From the NCBI RefSeq assembly GCF_008107625.1, contig NZ_SDKK01000022.1, forward strand, positions 1 through 64,000: 64,000 nucleotides of DNA. The letters are read 5' to 3'. The DNA is from Zoogloea oleivorans. Its GTDB lineage: Bacteria; Pseudomonadota; Gammaproteobacteria; Burkholderiales; Rhodocyclaceae. Within the stretch, counting starts at the first letter, position 1; each line of letters begins with the position of its first letter. This document shows positions 25,183 through 33,585 of the stretch, one piece after another. The translations under genes were made by a program, and so were the position numbers. The notes beneath the pieces are model-generated. The model worked only from the letters and a program-made list of their open reading frames with translations, did not search any database and had not been told where the DNA came from.

Positions 25183-26136
25183 GTGACTATGTTGGAAATA
25201 GGCAGGATGGTCGGTGTGTCGAGTGCCGTGCTGGGGGCGCTGGCCTTGTCGTTTGCCGCCCAGGCGGCGCCGGTTGATTGTGCTGGTGGCGGGCAGTGCG
25301 TGGTCAGCGATGTTGATGGATCCATCAACGTCGTCGCCAACAGCCCTGCCATCACGACCGACGGGTTTGGTTTCAATGTGAAGAATGCCGGTGGCCTCAG
25401 CTGGAACGTGAACGGGACGAACATCCTTTTTTCCCAGTCGAGCTTCTACCGCGTCAATGGTGCCGGTCAGGAATCCCCGGTGGGCGGGCTGCTGTGGAGC
25501 ACGGCGACTGAAGACAGCACTGAAAAGCAGATTCGGATTCGCACCGAAGATGGCGGGCAAGGGATCGTCGTCGATACCCTCTACACCCTCCAGTCGGCGA
25601 TTCCCGGGCGTACGTCGCAGGTGTTGAAGGATGTCCAGATCACCAACACCAGTGGCAGTGCCATGAGCCTGAACTGGATCGAATTCTTTGACTTCGATCT
25701 GTCGGGGGTGGCCGTTGAGGATGACGACTCCCTGACCAGCGTGCTGCATGCAGGAACCCGGGTGATCACGCAGGGAAACAGTCGCATCGGCAGGAGCGTG
25801 ACGTCGCAATGGACGATGGTTACTGCGGACGGTACGGTTATTTTTGATCAGCCGGTTGGTTACCAGTTGAGCGCCTGGCGTTCAAATCCGAATAGCGGCA
25901 CGCCCAGCCTGCTGGAAAGCCTGCTCGATGGCGGGGTGACCAATCTGGGCAGCACGCCGGATTCCCTGAGTGGGCGTAACGACTACCAGTATGGGGTGCA
26001 GTTTGCGGTCAACGATCTTGCCGCGGGCGCTTCGCTGACCTTCCGCAATACGATGACTGCGGTGCCCGAGCCGTCGAGCATTGCGCTCGCTGTTCTGGCG
26101 CTTGGCTTGATGCGCCGGCGCAGCCGCAAAGCCTAG
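25183..26136 (+). CDS. PEP-CTERM sorting-domain exported protein
   Basis: 317 residues. Signal peptide (around VGVSSAVLGALALSFAAQAAP) and a C-terminal PEP-CTERM sorting signal: VPEPSSIALAVLALGLMRRRSRKA, i.e. PEP motif, hydrophobic helix and Arg-rich end. Such proteins are processed by an exosortase (EpsH) and linked to exopolysaccharide. The body (LQSAIPGRTSQVLKDVQITNTSGSAMSLNWIEFFDFDLSG) is beta-rich with no recognised enzyme motif. GTG at 25183 has GGGAG 7 nt upstream; the ATG at 25189 is the alternative. No exosortase gene is in the window. Confidence 0.88.
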   Translation: MTMLEIGRMVGVSSAVLGALALSFAAQAAPVDCAGGGQCVVSDVDGSINVVANSPAITTDGFGFNVKNAGGLSWNVNGTNILFSQSSFYRVNGAGQESPVGGLLWSTATEDSTEKQIRIRTEDGGQGIVVDTLYTLQSAIPGRTSQVLKDVQITNTSGSAMSLNWIEFFDFDLSGVAVEDDDSLTSVLHAGTRVITQGNSRIGRSVTSQWTMVTADGTVIFDQPVGYQLSAWRSNPNSGTPSLLESLLDGGVTNLGSTPDSLSGRNDYQYGVQFAVNDLAAGASLTFRNTMTAVPEPSSIALAVLALGLMRRRSRKA

Positions 26137-26148
26137 CGCTTGCTGGTC

Positions 26149-26188
26149 CAGAAGGCCCGTCTCCGTCGGCGCGGGGGCGGGCCTTCTG
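26149..26188. terminator. Bidirectional hairpin between PEP-CTERM and Dyp genes
   Basis: Perfect 11-bp stem CAGAAGGCCCG (26149-26159) / CGGGCCTTCTG (26178-26188) with an 18-nt GC-rich loop. It sits between two convergent genes, 12 bp past one stop and 4 bp before the other. No long T run follows, so termination efficiency is uncertain. Confidence 0.65.
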
Positions 26189-26191
26189 CAT

Positions 26192-27055
26192 TCAGAGGGA
26201 AAAAGGTGCCAGTGCGAGTTTTCCGTCCTGCATCGGCGGGCACCAGAAATAGGCGCCGGACAGGGGCCGGGTGAAGCGGAACAGGGCATCGACGATGCCG
26301 TCCTCCAGCCCGACCATGCGGCGCATCTGGGCCTGAAAGGCGTCGAGGCTGTGGCCGAAGGCGACGAACATCAGGCCGGCATCCCGGCCTTCCGACCAGG
26401 GCATCGAGCGCCGCACGACAAAGGCTTCGGGGCTGAAGCTCTCCTGGGCGGTGCGTTTGACGTGGGCGGAGGCGGGGGCGTCGTCGAGTTCTTCGTTGTC
26501 GCTGCGGCGGCGGCCGATGCAGTCGTCGCGTTCTTCGGGCTGCATGGCCTCGAAGCGCGTGAAGTCGTGGAGCCAGCGCTGCACGGCGACGAAGCTGGAG
26601 CCGTCGGCAGCGATGGCGGCGGCCACGGCGGCGTCATCCTTGGGGTTCTCGGTGCCGTCTTCGTAGCCACTGAGGTCACGGCCGCCGTCGTGCTTGAAGG
26701 CATCCCACGATTCTTCCAGCTCGAACACCGGTGTCAGCGCCTGTTCGATGCGGCGGGCGCGGTGCAGGAGTTCGCCGCGGTCGTCGCCACGCAGCCACAG
26801 CCACAGGGCGAAGGGGGTGGAGGGCAGTTCGACGCCGGGGCCGGAAAGGGGTGGAAAGGGCTTGAGACCGGCGACCTTTTTGCCGAGGGCGGTCAGCGGG
26901 GGCAGGCCGATGCCGGCCACGGTGCGCTCGCCATCCACCACGCCCTGCAGCGCGGCGAGGCCGGCGCCGACGTCGCTGTCGGGCGCCAGGGAAAAGGCGA
27001 GGTAGCGGGCGAGGGGCGGGAGCGGCAGCAGGATGCCGGCTTGCGGGGTGCTCAT
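26192..27055 (-). CDS. Dyp-type heme peroxidase
   Basis: 287 residues. The hallmark GYEDGTENP (family GxxDG; catalytic Asp) and a proximal-ligand region in ASAHVKRTAQESF, with a C-terminal FVAFGHSLDAFQAQMRRMVG typical of the family. These enzymes oxidise dyes and aromatic compounds with peroxide; some act as encapsulin cargo, but the C-terminus (LALAPFSL) does not look like a clear encapsulation tag and no encapsulin gene is nearby. No signal peptide. Confidence 0.92.
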   Translation of the reverse strand: MSTPQAGILLPLPPLARYLAFSLAPDSDVGAGLAALQGVVDGERTVAGIGLPPLTALGKKVAGLKPFPPLSGPGVELPSTPFALWLWLRGDDRGELLHRARRIEQALTPVFELEESWDAFKHDGGRDLSGYEDGTENPKDDAAVAAAIAADGSSFVAVQRWLHDFTRFEAMQPEERDDCIGRRRSDNEELDDAPASAHVKRTAQESFSPEAFVVRRSMPWSEGRDAGLMFVAFGHSLDAFQAQMRRMVGLEDGIVDALFRFTRPLSGAYFWCPPMQDGKLALAPFSL

Positions 27056-27118
27056 GGCGGGGTCTCCGGGAATGACGGAAAGGTCATCGCCGATGATAGA
27101 GCAATCCCCGCCGTGCCG

Positions 27119-27721
27119 TCAGCCTGCCGCTGCGTCCTTCCGGGCCAGTCGGTAGAGGGCCACGCTGGCCAGGAAGTTGGGCTCGTCGAGGATCACCTTG
27201 TCTTCGTCGAAGGCCAGCCGCTCGCGAATGACGATGCCTTCCTGCTCGCACAGCCCGTCGAAGTCGTCGAGGGTGAAGAAGCGCACGTTGGGCGTGTCGT
27301 ACCACTGGTAGGGCAGGTTCTTGGAAACCGGCATGTGGCCGTTGAGAATGGCCTGGCGGTGCCGCCAGTAGGCGAAGTTGGGGAAGCTCACCACGGCTTC
27401 GTGACCGACCCGCAGCATCTCGCGCAGGATGCCCTGGGTGTTGCGCATGGCCTGCAGCGACAGGCTCATGATGACGTGGTCGAAGAAGCCGTCGTCGAAG
27501 CCGGCGAGGCCTTGTTCCATGTCGATCTGGATGACGTTGACGCCGTTTTTGGCGCAGGCCAGCAGGTGTGCCGGGTCGTTCTCGACGCCGTAGCCGCGCA
27601 CCTGGCGTACGTCGCCGAGGTAGCGCAGCAGGCCGCCGTCGCCGCAGCCGAGGTCGAGGACGCGCTCGCCGGGTTCGATCCAGTTGGCGATCACGTCGTA
27701 GTCGAAGCGATGGAAACTCAT
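27119..27721 (-). CDS. metW: Methionine biosynthesis protein MetW
   Basis: 200-residue SAM-methyltransferase-fold protein. Motif I VLDLGCGDGGLLRYLGD; then VIQIDMEQGLAGFDDGFFDHVIMSLSLQAMRNTQGILREMLRVG and FPNFAYWRHRQAILNGHMPVSKNLPYQWYDTPNVRFFTL, all conserved in MetW. MetW associates with MetX and is needed for efficient homoserine acylation in many proteobacteria. It follows metX by 10 bp and is therefore under the same SAM-II riboswitch. Confidence 0.96.
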   Translation of the reverse strand: MSFHRFDYDVIANWIEPGERVLDLGCGDGGLLRYLGDVRQVRGYGVENDPAHLLACAKNGVNVIQIDMEQGLAGFDDGFFDHVIMSLSLQAMRNTQGILREMLRVGHEAVVSFPNFAYWRHRQAILNGHMPVSKNLPYQWYDTPNVRFFTLDDFDGLCEQEGIVIRERLAFDEDKVILDEPNFLASVALYRLARKDAAAG

Positions 27722-27731
27722 GGCGCGGTCC

Positions 27732-28862
27732 TCACACCCGGATGTTGTCGATGTAGGCCTTCAGCACGGCGTGGTACTGGGGCTCGTCGAGGAGGAAGGA
27801 GTCGTGGCCGGCGGCGCAGTCGATCTCCGCGTAGCTCACCCGGCGGTCGCTGTGCATCAGGGCATAGACGATCTCGCGGCTGCGCGACGGGGCGAAGCGC
27901 CAGTCGGTGCTGAAGGACACCACCAGGTAATCGGCCTTGGCGCGGCCGAGGGCGGCCACCAGGTCGCCGGCGTAGTCGAAGGCCGGGTCGTAGTAGTCGA
28001 GGGCCTTGGTGGTGAGCAGGTAGGTGTTGGCGTCGAAGTAGCCGGCGAACTTGTCTCCCTGGTAGCGCAGGTAGGACTCGATCTCGAATTCCACGTCGTA
28101 GCTGAACACCGGCTTGTCGTGACGCAGGGTGCGGCCGAATTTCTGGCCCATGGCGTCGTCCGACAGGTAGGTGATGTGGCCGATCATGCGCGCCAGGGCG
28201 AGGCCGCGGGTGGGCACCACGCCGTGTTCGTAGTAGTGGCCGCCGTGGAATTCCGGGTCTTTCAGGATGGCCTGGCGGGCCACTTCGTTGAAGGCGATGT
28301 TCTGGGCGGTGAGCTTGGGGGCCGACGCGATGACCAGCGCGTGGCCGACGCGGTCGGGATATTGCAGGGTCCACGACAGGGCCTGCATGCCGCCAAGGCT
28401 GCCGCCGACCACCGCGGCGAAGCGCGCGATGCCGAGGCGGTCGGCCAGGCGGGCCTGGGCGTCCACCCAGTCTTCGACGGTGACGAAGGGGAAGTCGGCG
28501 CCCCACGGCTTGCCGGTGGCCGGGTTGATGGCGTTGGGCCCGGAACTGCCGTAGCAGCCGCCGAGGTTGTTCACCCCGATGACGAAGAACTTGCCGGTAT
28601 CGAGGGGCTTGCCGGGGCCGACCAGGTTGTCCCACCAGCCTTCGGAGCCCGGCGTGTCGGCGTAGGTGCCGGCCACGTGATGGGAGCCGGACAGGGCGTG
28701 ACAGACCAGCACCGCGTTGCTGCGCGCGGCGTTGAGCTGGCCGTAGGTTTCATAGACGAGATCGTATTCCGGCAGCACGCCGCCGCTCTTCAGCGGCAGG
28801 GGCTCGGTGAAGTGTGCCCGCTGGGGCACGACGGTTCCGACAGATTGTGGTGCTTGTTGCAT
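27732..28862 (-). CDS. metX: Homoserine O-acyltransferase MetX
   Basis: First committed step of methionine synthesis: homoserine to O-acetyl- or O-succinyl-homoserine. 376 residues, alpha/beta hydrolase fold: nucleophile elbow [12 protein letters not shown], oxyanion region [17 protein letters not shown], Asp in SFSTDWRF and His in [12 protein letters not shown]. Several betaproteobacterial MetX enzymes prefer succinyl-CoA, so the acyl donor should not be assumed. It is preceded by a SAM-II riboswitch and a terminator, and co-transcribed with metW. Confidence 0.96.
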   Translation of the reverse strand: MQQAPQSVGTVVPQRAHFTEPLPLKSGGVLPEYDLVYETYGQLNAARSNAVLVCHALSGSHHVAGTYADTPGSEGWWDNLVGPGKPLDTGKFFVIGVNNLGGCYGSSGPNAINPATGKPWGADFPFVTVEDWVDAQARLADRLGIARFAAVVGGSLGGMQALSWTLQYPDRVGHALVIASAPKLTAQNIAFNEVARQAILKDPEFHGGHYYEHGVVPTRGLALARMIGHITYLSDDAMGQKFGRTLRHDKPVFSYDVEFEIESYLRYQGDKFAGYFDANTYLLTTKALDYYDPAFDYAGDLVAALGRAKADYLVVSFSTDWRFAPSRSREIVYALMHSDRRVSYAEIDCAAGHDSFLLDEPQYHAVLKAYIDNIRV

Positions 28863-28883
28863 TCGTGTTTCGTCCCAAAAACG

Positions 28884-28916
28884 AAAAACCCAGCCGGCGA
28901 ACGGTCGCGGACTGGG
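28884..28916 (-). terminator. Riboswitch-associated intrinsic terminator upstream of metX
   Basis: On the minus strand an imperfect GC-rich stem (CCCAG...CTGGG, plus positions 28889-28916) ends in TTTTT. It lies between the SAM-II aptamer and the metX start, as expected of an expression platform that stops transcription. Confidence 0.75.
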
Positions 28917-28920
28917 CTGC

Positions 28921-28980
28921 CGTCGCTTTAGCCGTACTTGTAAAGCGCCCGCAAGCTGAAGGGTTCAAATCGGCGCTGGG
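28921..28980 (-). ncRNA. SAM-II (SAM-alpha) riboswitch controlling metX-metW
   Basis: On the minus strand the leader has AGCGCC then GATTTG, followed by AGCTTGC and GGCGCT, so stem P1 is AGCGCC/GGCGCT with the conserved GATTT...TTGC loop. Downstream comes ACAAGTACGGCTAAAG, whose GCTAAAG pairs back with CTTCAGC in the P1 loop to form the diagnostic pseudoknot. This matches the SAM-II architecture found in front of metX/metA. Binding of S-adenosylmethionine would lower metX-metW expression. Confidence 0.9.
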
Positions 28981-29022
28981 TGCAAAGATTAGCGCGAGCG
29001 TCGGTTGCAAGTCAAACCCGCC

Positions 29023-30744
29023 CTACAGCTTCTCCACCGCCTCACGTACCCGGTCCGGGTCGTCCAGCTTCAGGAGGCGCTGCACCTTGGGGGTCAGATC
29101 GCTGGCATCGGCGCGCAGGATGGCCTGCTTGACCTCGAGAATCTGCGCCGGGTGCATCGAGAACTGGCGCAGGCCCATGCCGATCAGCAGCCGGGCGCAG
29201 TCGGGGTCGCCGGCCATTTCACCGCACACCGACACGGGTACGCCGGCCTTGGCGCCGGCCTGGATGGTCTGGTGGATGAGGCGCAGCACGGCCGGATGGA
29301 GCGGGTTGTAGAGGTGGGCGACGGCTTCGTTGCCGCGGTCGATGGCCAGGGTGTACTGGATCAGGTCGTTGGTGCCGATCGACAGGAACTGCAGCCGCCG
29401 CGTGAAGGCGCCGATGCACAGCGCTGCCGCCGGCACTTCGATCATGCCGCCGACGGGCACCGCTTCGTCGAACTTGATCTTGCGCTCGCGCAACTGGGCC
29501 TTGGCCTTGTCGAGGAGGACCAGGGTCTGGTCGATCTCGTGGCTGCTCGCCAGCATGGGGATGAGGATTTTCAGCTTGCCGAAGTGGCTGGCCCGGAGCA
29601 GCGCGCGCAGCTGGGTCAGGAACATCTTCGGTTCGGCCAGGCAGAAGCGGATGGCGCGCAGGCCGAGCGCCGGGTTGTCTTCGGTGCGGGTGGCGCCTTC
29701 GAGTTCCTTGTCGGCGCCGACGTCGAGGGTGCGCACGGTGACCGGCTTGCCGGCCATGGTCTTGAGCACCGATTTGTAGGCCTCGAACTGCTCGTCCTCG
29801 TCGGGCCAGGTGTCGCGGCTCATGAACAGGAATTCGGTGCGGAACAGGCCGACGCCGTCGGCTTCGACGCTCTTGGCCTGGATCGCGTCGGGGGGCAGCT
29901 CGATGTTGGCGAGAATCTGTACTTCTTCGCCGTCGAGGGTGGCCGCGCGGGTGGACTTGAGGCGCTTGAGCTTGGAGCGCTCGAGTTCCATGGTCGCCTT
30001 GCGCAGGCGGTATTCCTCAAGCACCCGCTCGTCGGGATCGATGATCACCACGCCGCGGGTGCCGTCGATGATGATCAGCTCGTCGTCCTTCACCACATGG
30101 CGGATGTGGCGCAGGGCGACGACGGCCGGGATCGACAGGCTGCGGGCGACGATGGCGGTGTGGCCGGTGGGCCCGCCCGCGTCGGTGACGAAACCGGCGA
30201 CGGCGTGATCCTTGAAGCCGATGGTGTCGGTGGGCGACAGGTCGTGGGCGACGACGATGGTGCCCAGCCCGTCCTTGCGCTTGGGCGGCAGATGGCCCGG
30301 GCGGCCGAGGAGAACCTTGACGACCCGTTCGACGACCTGCACCACGTCTGACTTGCGCTCGCGCAGGTAGGCGTCCTCGATGGCCTCGAACTGTTCGACG
30401 AGGTGTTCCATCTGCTGGACCAGTGCCCATTCGGCGTTGGCCCGGCGGGTGCGGATCAGGTTCTCGGCGGCATCGGCGAGCAGCGGGTCTTCGAGGAACA
30501 TGATGTGCATGCCGACGAAGGCATCCACCTCGGAGGGCGCCGCACCGGAGCCGGAGGCGGCCTTGAGCCCGGCGAGTTCGGCCTTGACGACGTCGACCGC
30601 ACTGCGCAGGCGCGCCACTTCGGCTTCGACGTGGCGCGGGGCGACGGTGAAGTGGGCGACTTCAAGCAGCGCATGGGAAACCAGGTGGGCATGCCCGATG
30701 GCGATACCCTGGGAGACGGCCAGGCCGTGGACGGTGAAGCTCAT
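29023..30744 (-). CDS. ptsI: Phosphoenolpyruvate-protein phosphotransferase (enzyme I)
   Basis: 573 residues. Autophosphorylates from PEP and passes the phosphate to HPr. Active-site His195 lies in GGPTGHTAIVARSLSIPAV; further signatures are DGVGLFRTEFLFMSRD, GGMIEVPAAAL and FSIGTNDLIQYTLAIDRGNEAVAHLYNPLHPAVLRLI. The start at 30744 (MSFTVHGLAVS) is the conserved N-terminus; the longer frame reads back into ptsH. It is the last gene of an EIIA-HPr-EI series with no sugar-specific EIIB/EIIC, the arrangement of a regulatory phosphorelay. Confidence 0.97.
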   Translation of the reverse strand: MSFTVHGLAVSQGIAIGHAHLVSHALLEVAHFTVAPRHVEAEVARLRSAVDVVKAELAGLKAASGSGAAPSEVDAFVGMHIMFLEDPLLADAAENLIRTRRANAEWALVQQMEHLVEQFEAIEDAYLRERKSDVVQVVERVVKVLLGRPGHLPPKRKDGLGTIVVAHDLSPTDTIGFKDHAVAGFVTDAGGPTGHTAIVARSLSIPAVVALRHIRHVVKDDELIIIDGTRGVVIIDPDERVLEEYRLRKATMELERSKLKRLKSTRAATLDGEEVQILANIELPPDAIQAKSVEADGVGLFRTEFLFMSRDTWPDEDEQFEAYKSVLKTMAGKPVTVRTLDVGADKELEGATRTEDNPALGLRAIRFCLAEPKMFLTQLRALLRASHFGKLKILIPMLASSHEIDQTLVLLDKAKAQLRERKIKFDEAVPVGGMIEVPAAALCIGAFTRRLQFLSIGTNDLIQYTLAIDRGNEAVAHLYNPLHPAVLRLIHQTIQAGAKAGVPVSVCGEMAGDPDCARLLIGMGLRQFSMHPAQILEVKQAILRADASDLTPKVQRLLKLDDPDRVREAVEKL

Positions 30745-30778
30745 CGGTGCCCTCCCTTTGTCGTGTGGGCCGGCTGGG

Positions 30779-31048
30779 TCACTCACCCTCCCCGAACTTG
30801 TCGGCGATGAGGGCAATGAGCGCGGACATGGCCTGGTCGGCATCTTCGCCGACGGTGTCGATGGTGATGGTGCTGCCCCTGGCGGCGGCCAGCATCATGA
30901 CGCCCATGATGCTCTTGGCGTTGACGCGCTTGCCGTTGCGTTCGAGCCAGACTTCACTCTGGAAGGCGCTCGCTGTTTGGGTGAGCTTGGCGGAGGCGCG
31001 GGCGTGGAGGCCCAGCTTGTTGATGATTTCAGCGTCCTGGCGGGGCAT
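30779..31048 (-). CDS. ptsH: Phosphocarrier protein HPr
   Basis: 89 residues. His15 in NKLGLHARASAKL is the phosphorylation site for enzyme I, and NAKSIMGVMMLAA contains the Ser that HprK would target. Placed between the mannose-type EIIA and ptsI. Because no transport component is linked, its role is probably regulatory, in concert with RapZ/HprK-type functions. Confidence 0.97.
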   Translation of the reverse strand: MPRQDAEIINKLGLHARASAKLTQTASAFQSEVWLERNGKRVNAKSIMGVMMLAAARGSTITIDTVGEDADQAMSALIALIADKFGEGE

Positions 31049-31121
31049 GGGTGTTCTTCCTGTCTTCCTCGATGTGGCAATCGGTTTATTGTTGTTTTCG
31101 CTTGCAGCGCTGTTTCAGGCT

Positions 31122-31505
31122 TTATTTCATATGCACGACGCCTTCGCAGGCGCCGGCAACCGCTTTCTTGACCAGGATTTCCATGTTGCGTTCCCGGTAG
31201 GTGATTGTTCGCAGCAGCATGGGCAGGTTGACTCCGGCGACGCCTTCGATGCGGCCGGGCTCAAGGAGCTTGGCGGCGGTGTTGGCGGGGGTGGCCCCGA
31301 GGATGTCGCTGAGGATCAGCACGCCTTCGCCGGTATCCACCATGTCGAGCAACTGGCGAGCCAGCGGCAGGGTGTCGAGAGGGTCGTCCTGACCCGACAC
31401 GCCCAGCTGCAGGAGCTGTGGCGGGCGCCGGTTCATGACATGGCAGGCGCACTGGATGAGCGATTCGCCCAGGCTGCCATGGGTTATGAGAAGGATCCCG
31501 ATCAT
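31122..31505 (-). CDS. PTS mannose-family EIIA component
   Basis: 127 residues of the EIIA-Man superfamily. His9 in IGILLITHGSLGESL is the phosphorylation site; MVDTGEGVLILSDILGATPANTAAKLL matches the family. Start at 31505 (MIGILLITHG) is the conserved N-terminus; the ORF extends 21 codons upstream without similarity. In betaproteobacteria this EIIA next to HPr and EI is a known regulatory set. Unlike sugar systems, no IIB/IIC/IID genes are adjacent. Confidence 0.93.
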   Translation of the reverse strand: MIGILLITHGSLGESLIQCACHVMNRRPPQLLQLGVSGQDDPLDTLPLARQLLDMVDTGEGVLILSDILGATPANTAAKLLEPGRIEGVAGVNLPMLLRTITYRERNMEILVKKAVAGACEGVVHMK

Positions 31506-31583
31506 TCGCCCCATTCTATCCGAAGGGGCAGGGCCAGCAAGCCGGAATAAGCCGGAGTGCTGAGGCAAATCAAACCGATTTTT

Positions 31584-32636
31584 TCAGTCGATGACGGCGC
31601 TCGGCGTGATGCCTTCGCCGAACTGCAGGCGGTCGCGCAGGGCGCGGGTGACCTGGATCTTGCCGTCGGCATCGACCCGCAGGGCGTGGTCTATGCCATA
31701 GCGTTTGGCGTAGTCGCGCCAGCGCTCGCCGCCGAGGTACACGGGCTTGCTGGCTGCGTCGGAGAGGGTGCCGGCGTTGGCCCGCGGGGTGATCAGCAGG
31801 GTGACCGCCTGGGTGCCTTTGGCTGGCCAGCCGGTACGCGGGTCGAGGAGGTGGCAGTAGCGCTGGCCGTCGAGTTCGAAGAAGCGCTGGTAGTCGCCGG
31901 AGGTGCCGATGGCTTCGCCGTCGCGCAGGGGCAGGGTGGCCAGCGGGCGCGGTTCCCGCGGGTGCTGGATGCCGACCCGCCAGGGTTGGTCGCCTTTGCT
32001 GCCCAGCGCCAGCACGTTGCCGCCGATGTTGATCAGGGCGTTGCTGATGCCACGCGCCTTCAGGATGGCGGCGGCGCGGTCGAGGGCATAGCCCTTGCCG
32101 TAGCCGCCCAGGTCGAGCTGGACAGCCGGGTTGCGGCTCGTCACCTGGTTGTCGGCGATGCGCAGATCGGCCATTTGCGGGTGGGCCTGGATGGCGGCAG
32201 CCAGCTGTGCCGGGTCGGGGCGCGCCGGAACGAAGGTGTCGGTGTGAAAGCCCCACAGGGCGATCAGGGTGCCGAGGGCCGGATCGAAAAGTTCGTCGCC
32301 GGTGGCGGCGATGGCCTTGGCGTCGGTGAGCATGGCGGCCAGTTCGGGCGACACCGGGATGTGTTGCCGGCCGGCGGCAATGGCACTGTTGAGGGCGGTG
32401 AGTTCGGACGGTTGCCAGGCATGGTAGGCCCGGTGCAGGCGATCGAATTCGCGCAGCACTTCGCCGACTGCGGTGCGGGATTTTTCTTCGGAGGCATCCC
32501 AGGTGAGGACTTCCACCCGGGTGCCGAAGACGTAGGATTCCTGCTGGTGAATGCTGGCCCGGCTGCAGCCGGCGAGCAGACCGGCGGTGCAGGCGGCAAT
32601 GGCCAGCCAGGCCGCCGCCCGGCGAATCAGGCGCAC
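31584..32636 (-). CDS. apbE: FAD:protein FMN transferase (ApbE lipoprotein)
   Basis: 350 residues. Attaches FMN covalently to Thr in target flavoproteins (Nqr/Rnf/Nos-type). Lipobox LLAGC (Cys24) anchors it to the membrane. Conserved core: YVFGTRVEVLTW, DLGGYGKGYALDRAA, ALINIGGNVLALG and HLLDPRTGWPA. The GTG at 32636 overlaps the gshB stop by a few bases; it is chosen because the lipoprotein signal starts right there. The gene sits between gshB and the PTS genes in one direction. Target flavoproteins are not in the window. Confidence 0.94.
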   Translation of the reverse strand: MRLIRRAAAWLAIAACTAGLLAGCSRASIHQQESYVFGTRVEVLTWDASEEKSRTAVGEVLREFDRLHRAYHAWQPSELTALNSAIAAGRQHIPVSPELAAMLTDAKAIAATGDELFDPALGTLIALWGFHTDTFVPARPDPAQLAAAIQAHPQMADLRIADNQVTSRNPAVQLDLGGYGKGYALDRAAAILKARGISNALINIGGNVLALGSKGDQPWRVGIQHPREPRPLATLPLRDGEAIGTSGDYQRFFELDGQRYCHLLDPRTGWPAKGTQAVTLLITPRANAGTLSDAASKPVYLGGERWRDYAKRYGIDHALRVDADGKIQVTRALRDRLQFGEGITPSAVID

Positions 32637-33568
32637 TCGCCTTCCAGGGCGTCGATGACCGCACCGGCCACGTCGAAGCCGGTTTGCGCGGCGATTTCGA
32701 CCATGCAGGTGGGGCTGGTGACGTTGATCTCGGTGAGCCGGTCGCCGATCAGGTCGAGGCCGACGATCAGCAGGCCGCGGGCCCACAGGATGGGGGCCAG
32801 GTATTCGGCGGTGGCCCGCTCGCCGTCGGTCAGCGGCATGGCTACGCCGCGTCCGCCGGCGGCCAGGTTGCCGCGGGTTTCGCCGTCCTTGGGAATGCGG
32901 GCGAGGGAGTAGGGAATGACTTTGCCGCCGATGATCAGCACCCGCTTGTCGCCGCTGGCGATGGCCGGCAGGTAAGCCTGGGCCATGATCGTGCGGCTTT
33001 CCTCGTGGGTGAGGGTTTCGATGATGACGTTGCGGTTGGGGTCGTCGGCACGCACGCGGAAGATCTGGCTGCCGCCCATGCCGTCGAGGGGCTTGAGGAT
33101 GGTGTCGCCGTGGGCGTCGATGAAGGCGTTGATGTCCACCGCGGCGCGCGCCACCCGGGTCGGCGGGATGAACTGCGGGAACTCGAGGATCGCCAGCTTT
33201 TCGGAGTGGTCGCGGATCGAGGCCGGGTTGTTGAAGATGCGGGCACCGGCGTCGGCGGCGCTTTCGAGCAGCCAGGTGGCGGTAACGTATTCGAAGTCGA
33301 AGGGCGGGTCCTGGCGCATCAGGACTGCGTCGAAGGCAGTGAGCGGCAGAACCTCCTCGGTGCCGGGCACGTACCAGGCATCGTTGTCGTCGGTGGGGGT
33401 CAGGGCGTGGGCGCGGGCTGATACCGTGCCGCCGTCCCACACGAGCGCTTCCCGCTGGATGGCAAAGACCTGGTGGCCGCGCCGGGCGGCGGCCCGCAGC
33501 ATGGCGATGCTCGAGTCCTTGTAGGCCTTGAGCTTGTCCAGCGGGTCGAGGATGAAGGCGATTTTCAT
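32627..33568 (-). CDS. gshB: Glutathione synthase
   Basis: 313 residues, ATP-grasp. Joins gamma-glutamylcysteine and glycine. Characteristic segments: MRQDPPFDFEYVTATWLLE, FIDAHGDTILKPLDGMGGSQIFRV, GDKRVLIIGGKVIPYSLARIPKDGETRGNLAAGGRG and the ATP/Mg loop LIVGLDLIGDRLTEINVTSPTCM. The start at 33568 (MKIAFILDPL) is the conserved N-terminus. It follows gshA by 17 bp and overlaps apbE by 10 bp. Confidence 0.97.
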   Translation of the reverse strand: MKIAFILDPLDKLKAYKDSSIAMLRAAARRGHQVFAIQREALVWDGGTVSARAHALTPTDDNDAWYVPGTEEVLPLTAFDAVLMRQDPPFDFEYVTATWLLESAADAGARIFNNPASIRDHSEKLAILEFPQFIPPTRVARAAVDINAFIDAHGDTILKPLDGMGGSQIFRVRADDPNRNVIIETLTHEESRTIMAQAYLPAIASGDKRVLIIGGKVIPYSLARIPKDGETRGNLAAGGRGVAMPLTDGERATAEYLAPILWARGLLIVGLDLIGDRLTEINVTSPTCMVEIAAQTGFDVAGAVIDALEGECA

Positions 33569-33585
33569 CAATGGCTCCGGGCGGG

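Noticed and set aside
26192-27055. Encapsulin cargo for the Dyp peroxidase
   Set aside because: No encapsulin shell gene nearby and no clear C-terminal targeting peptide.
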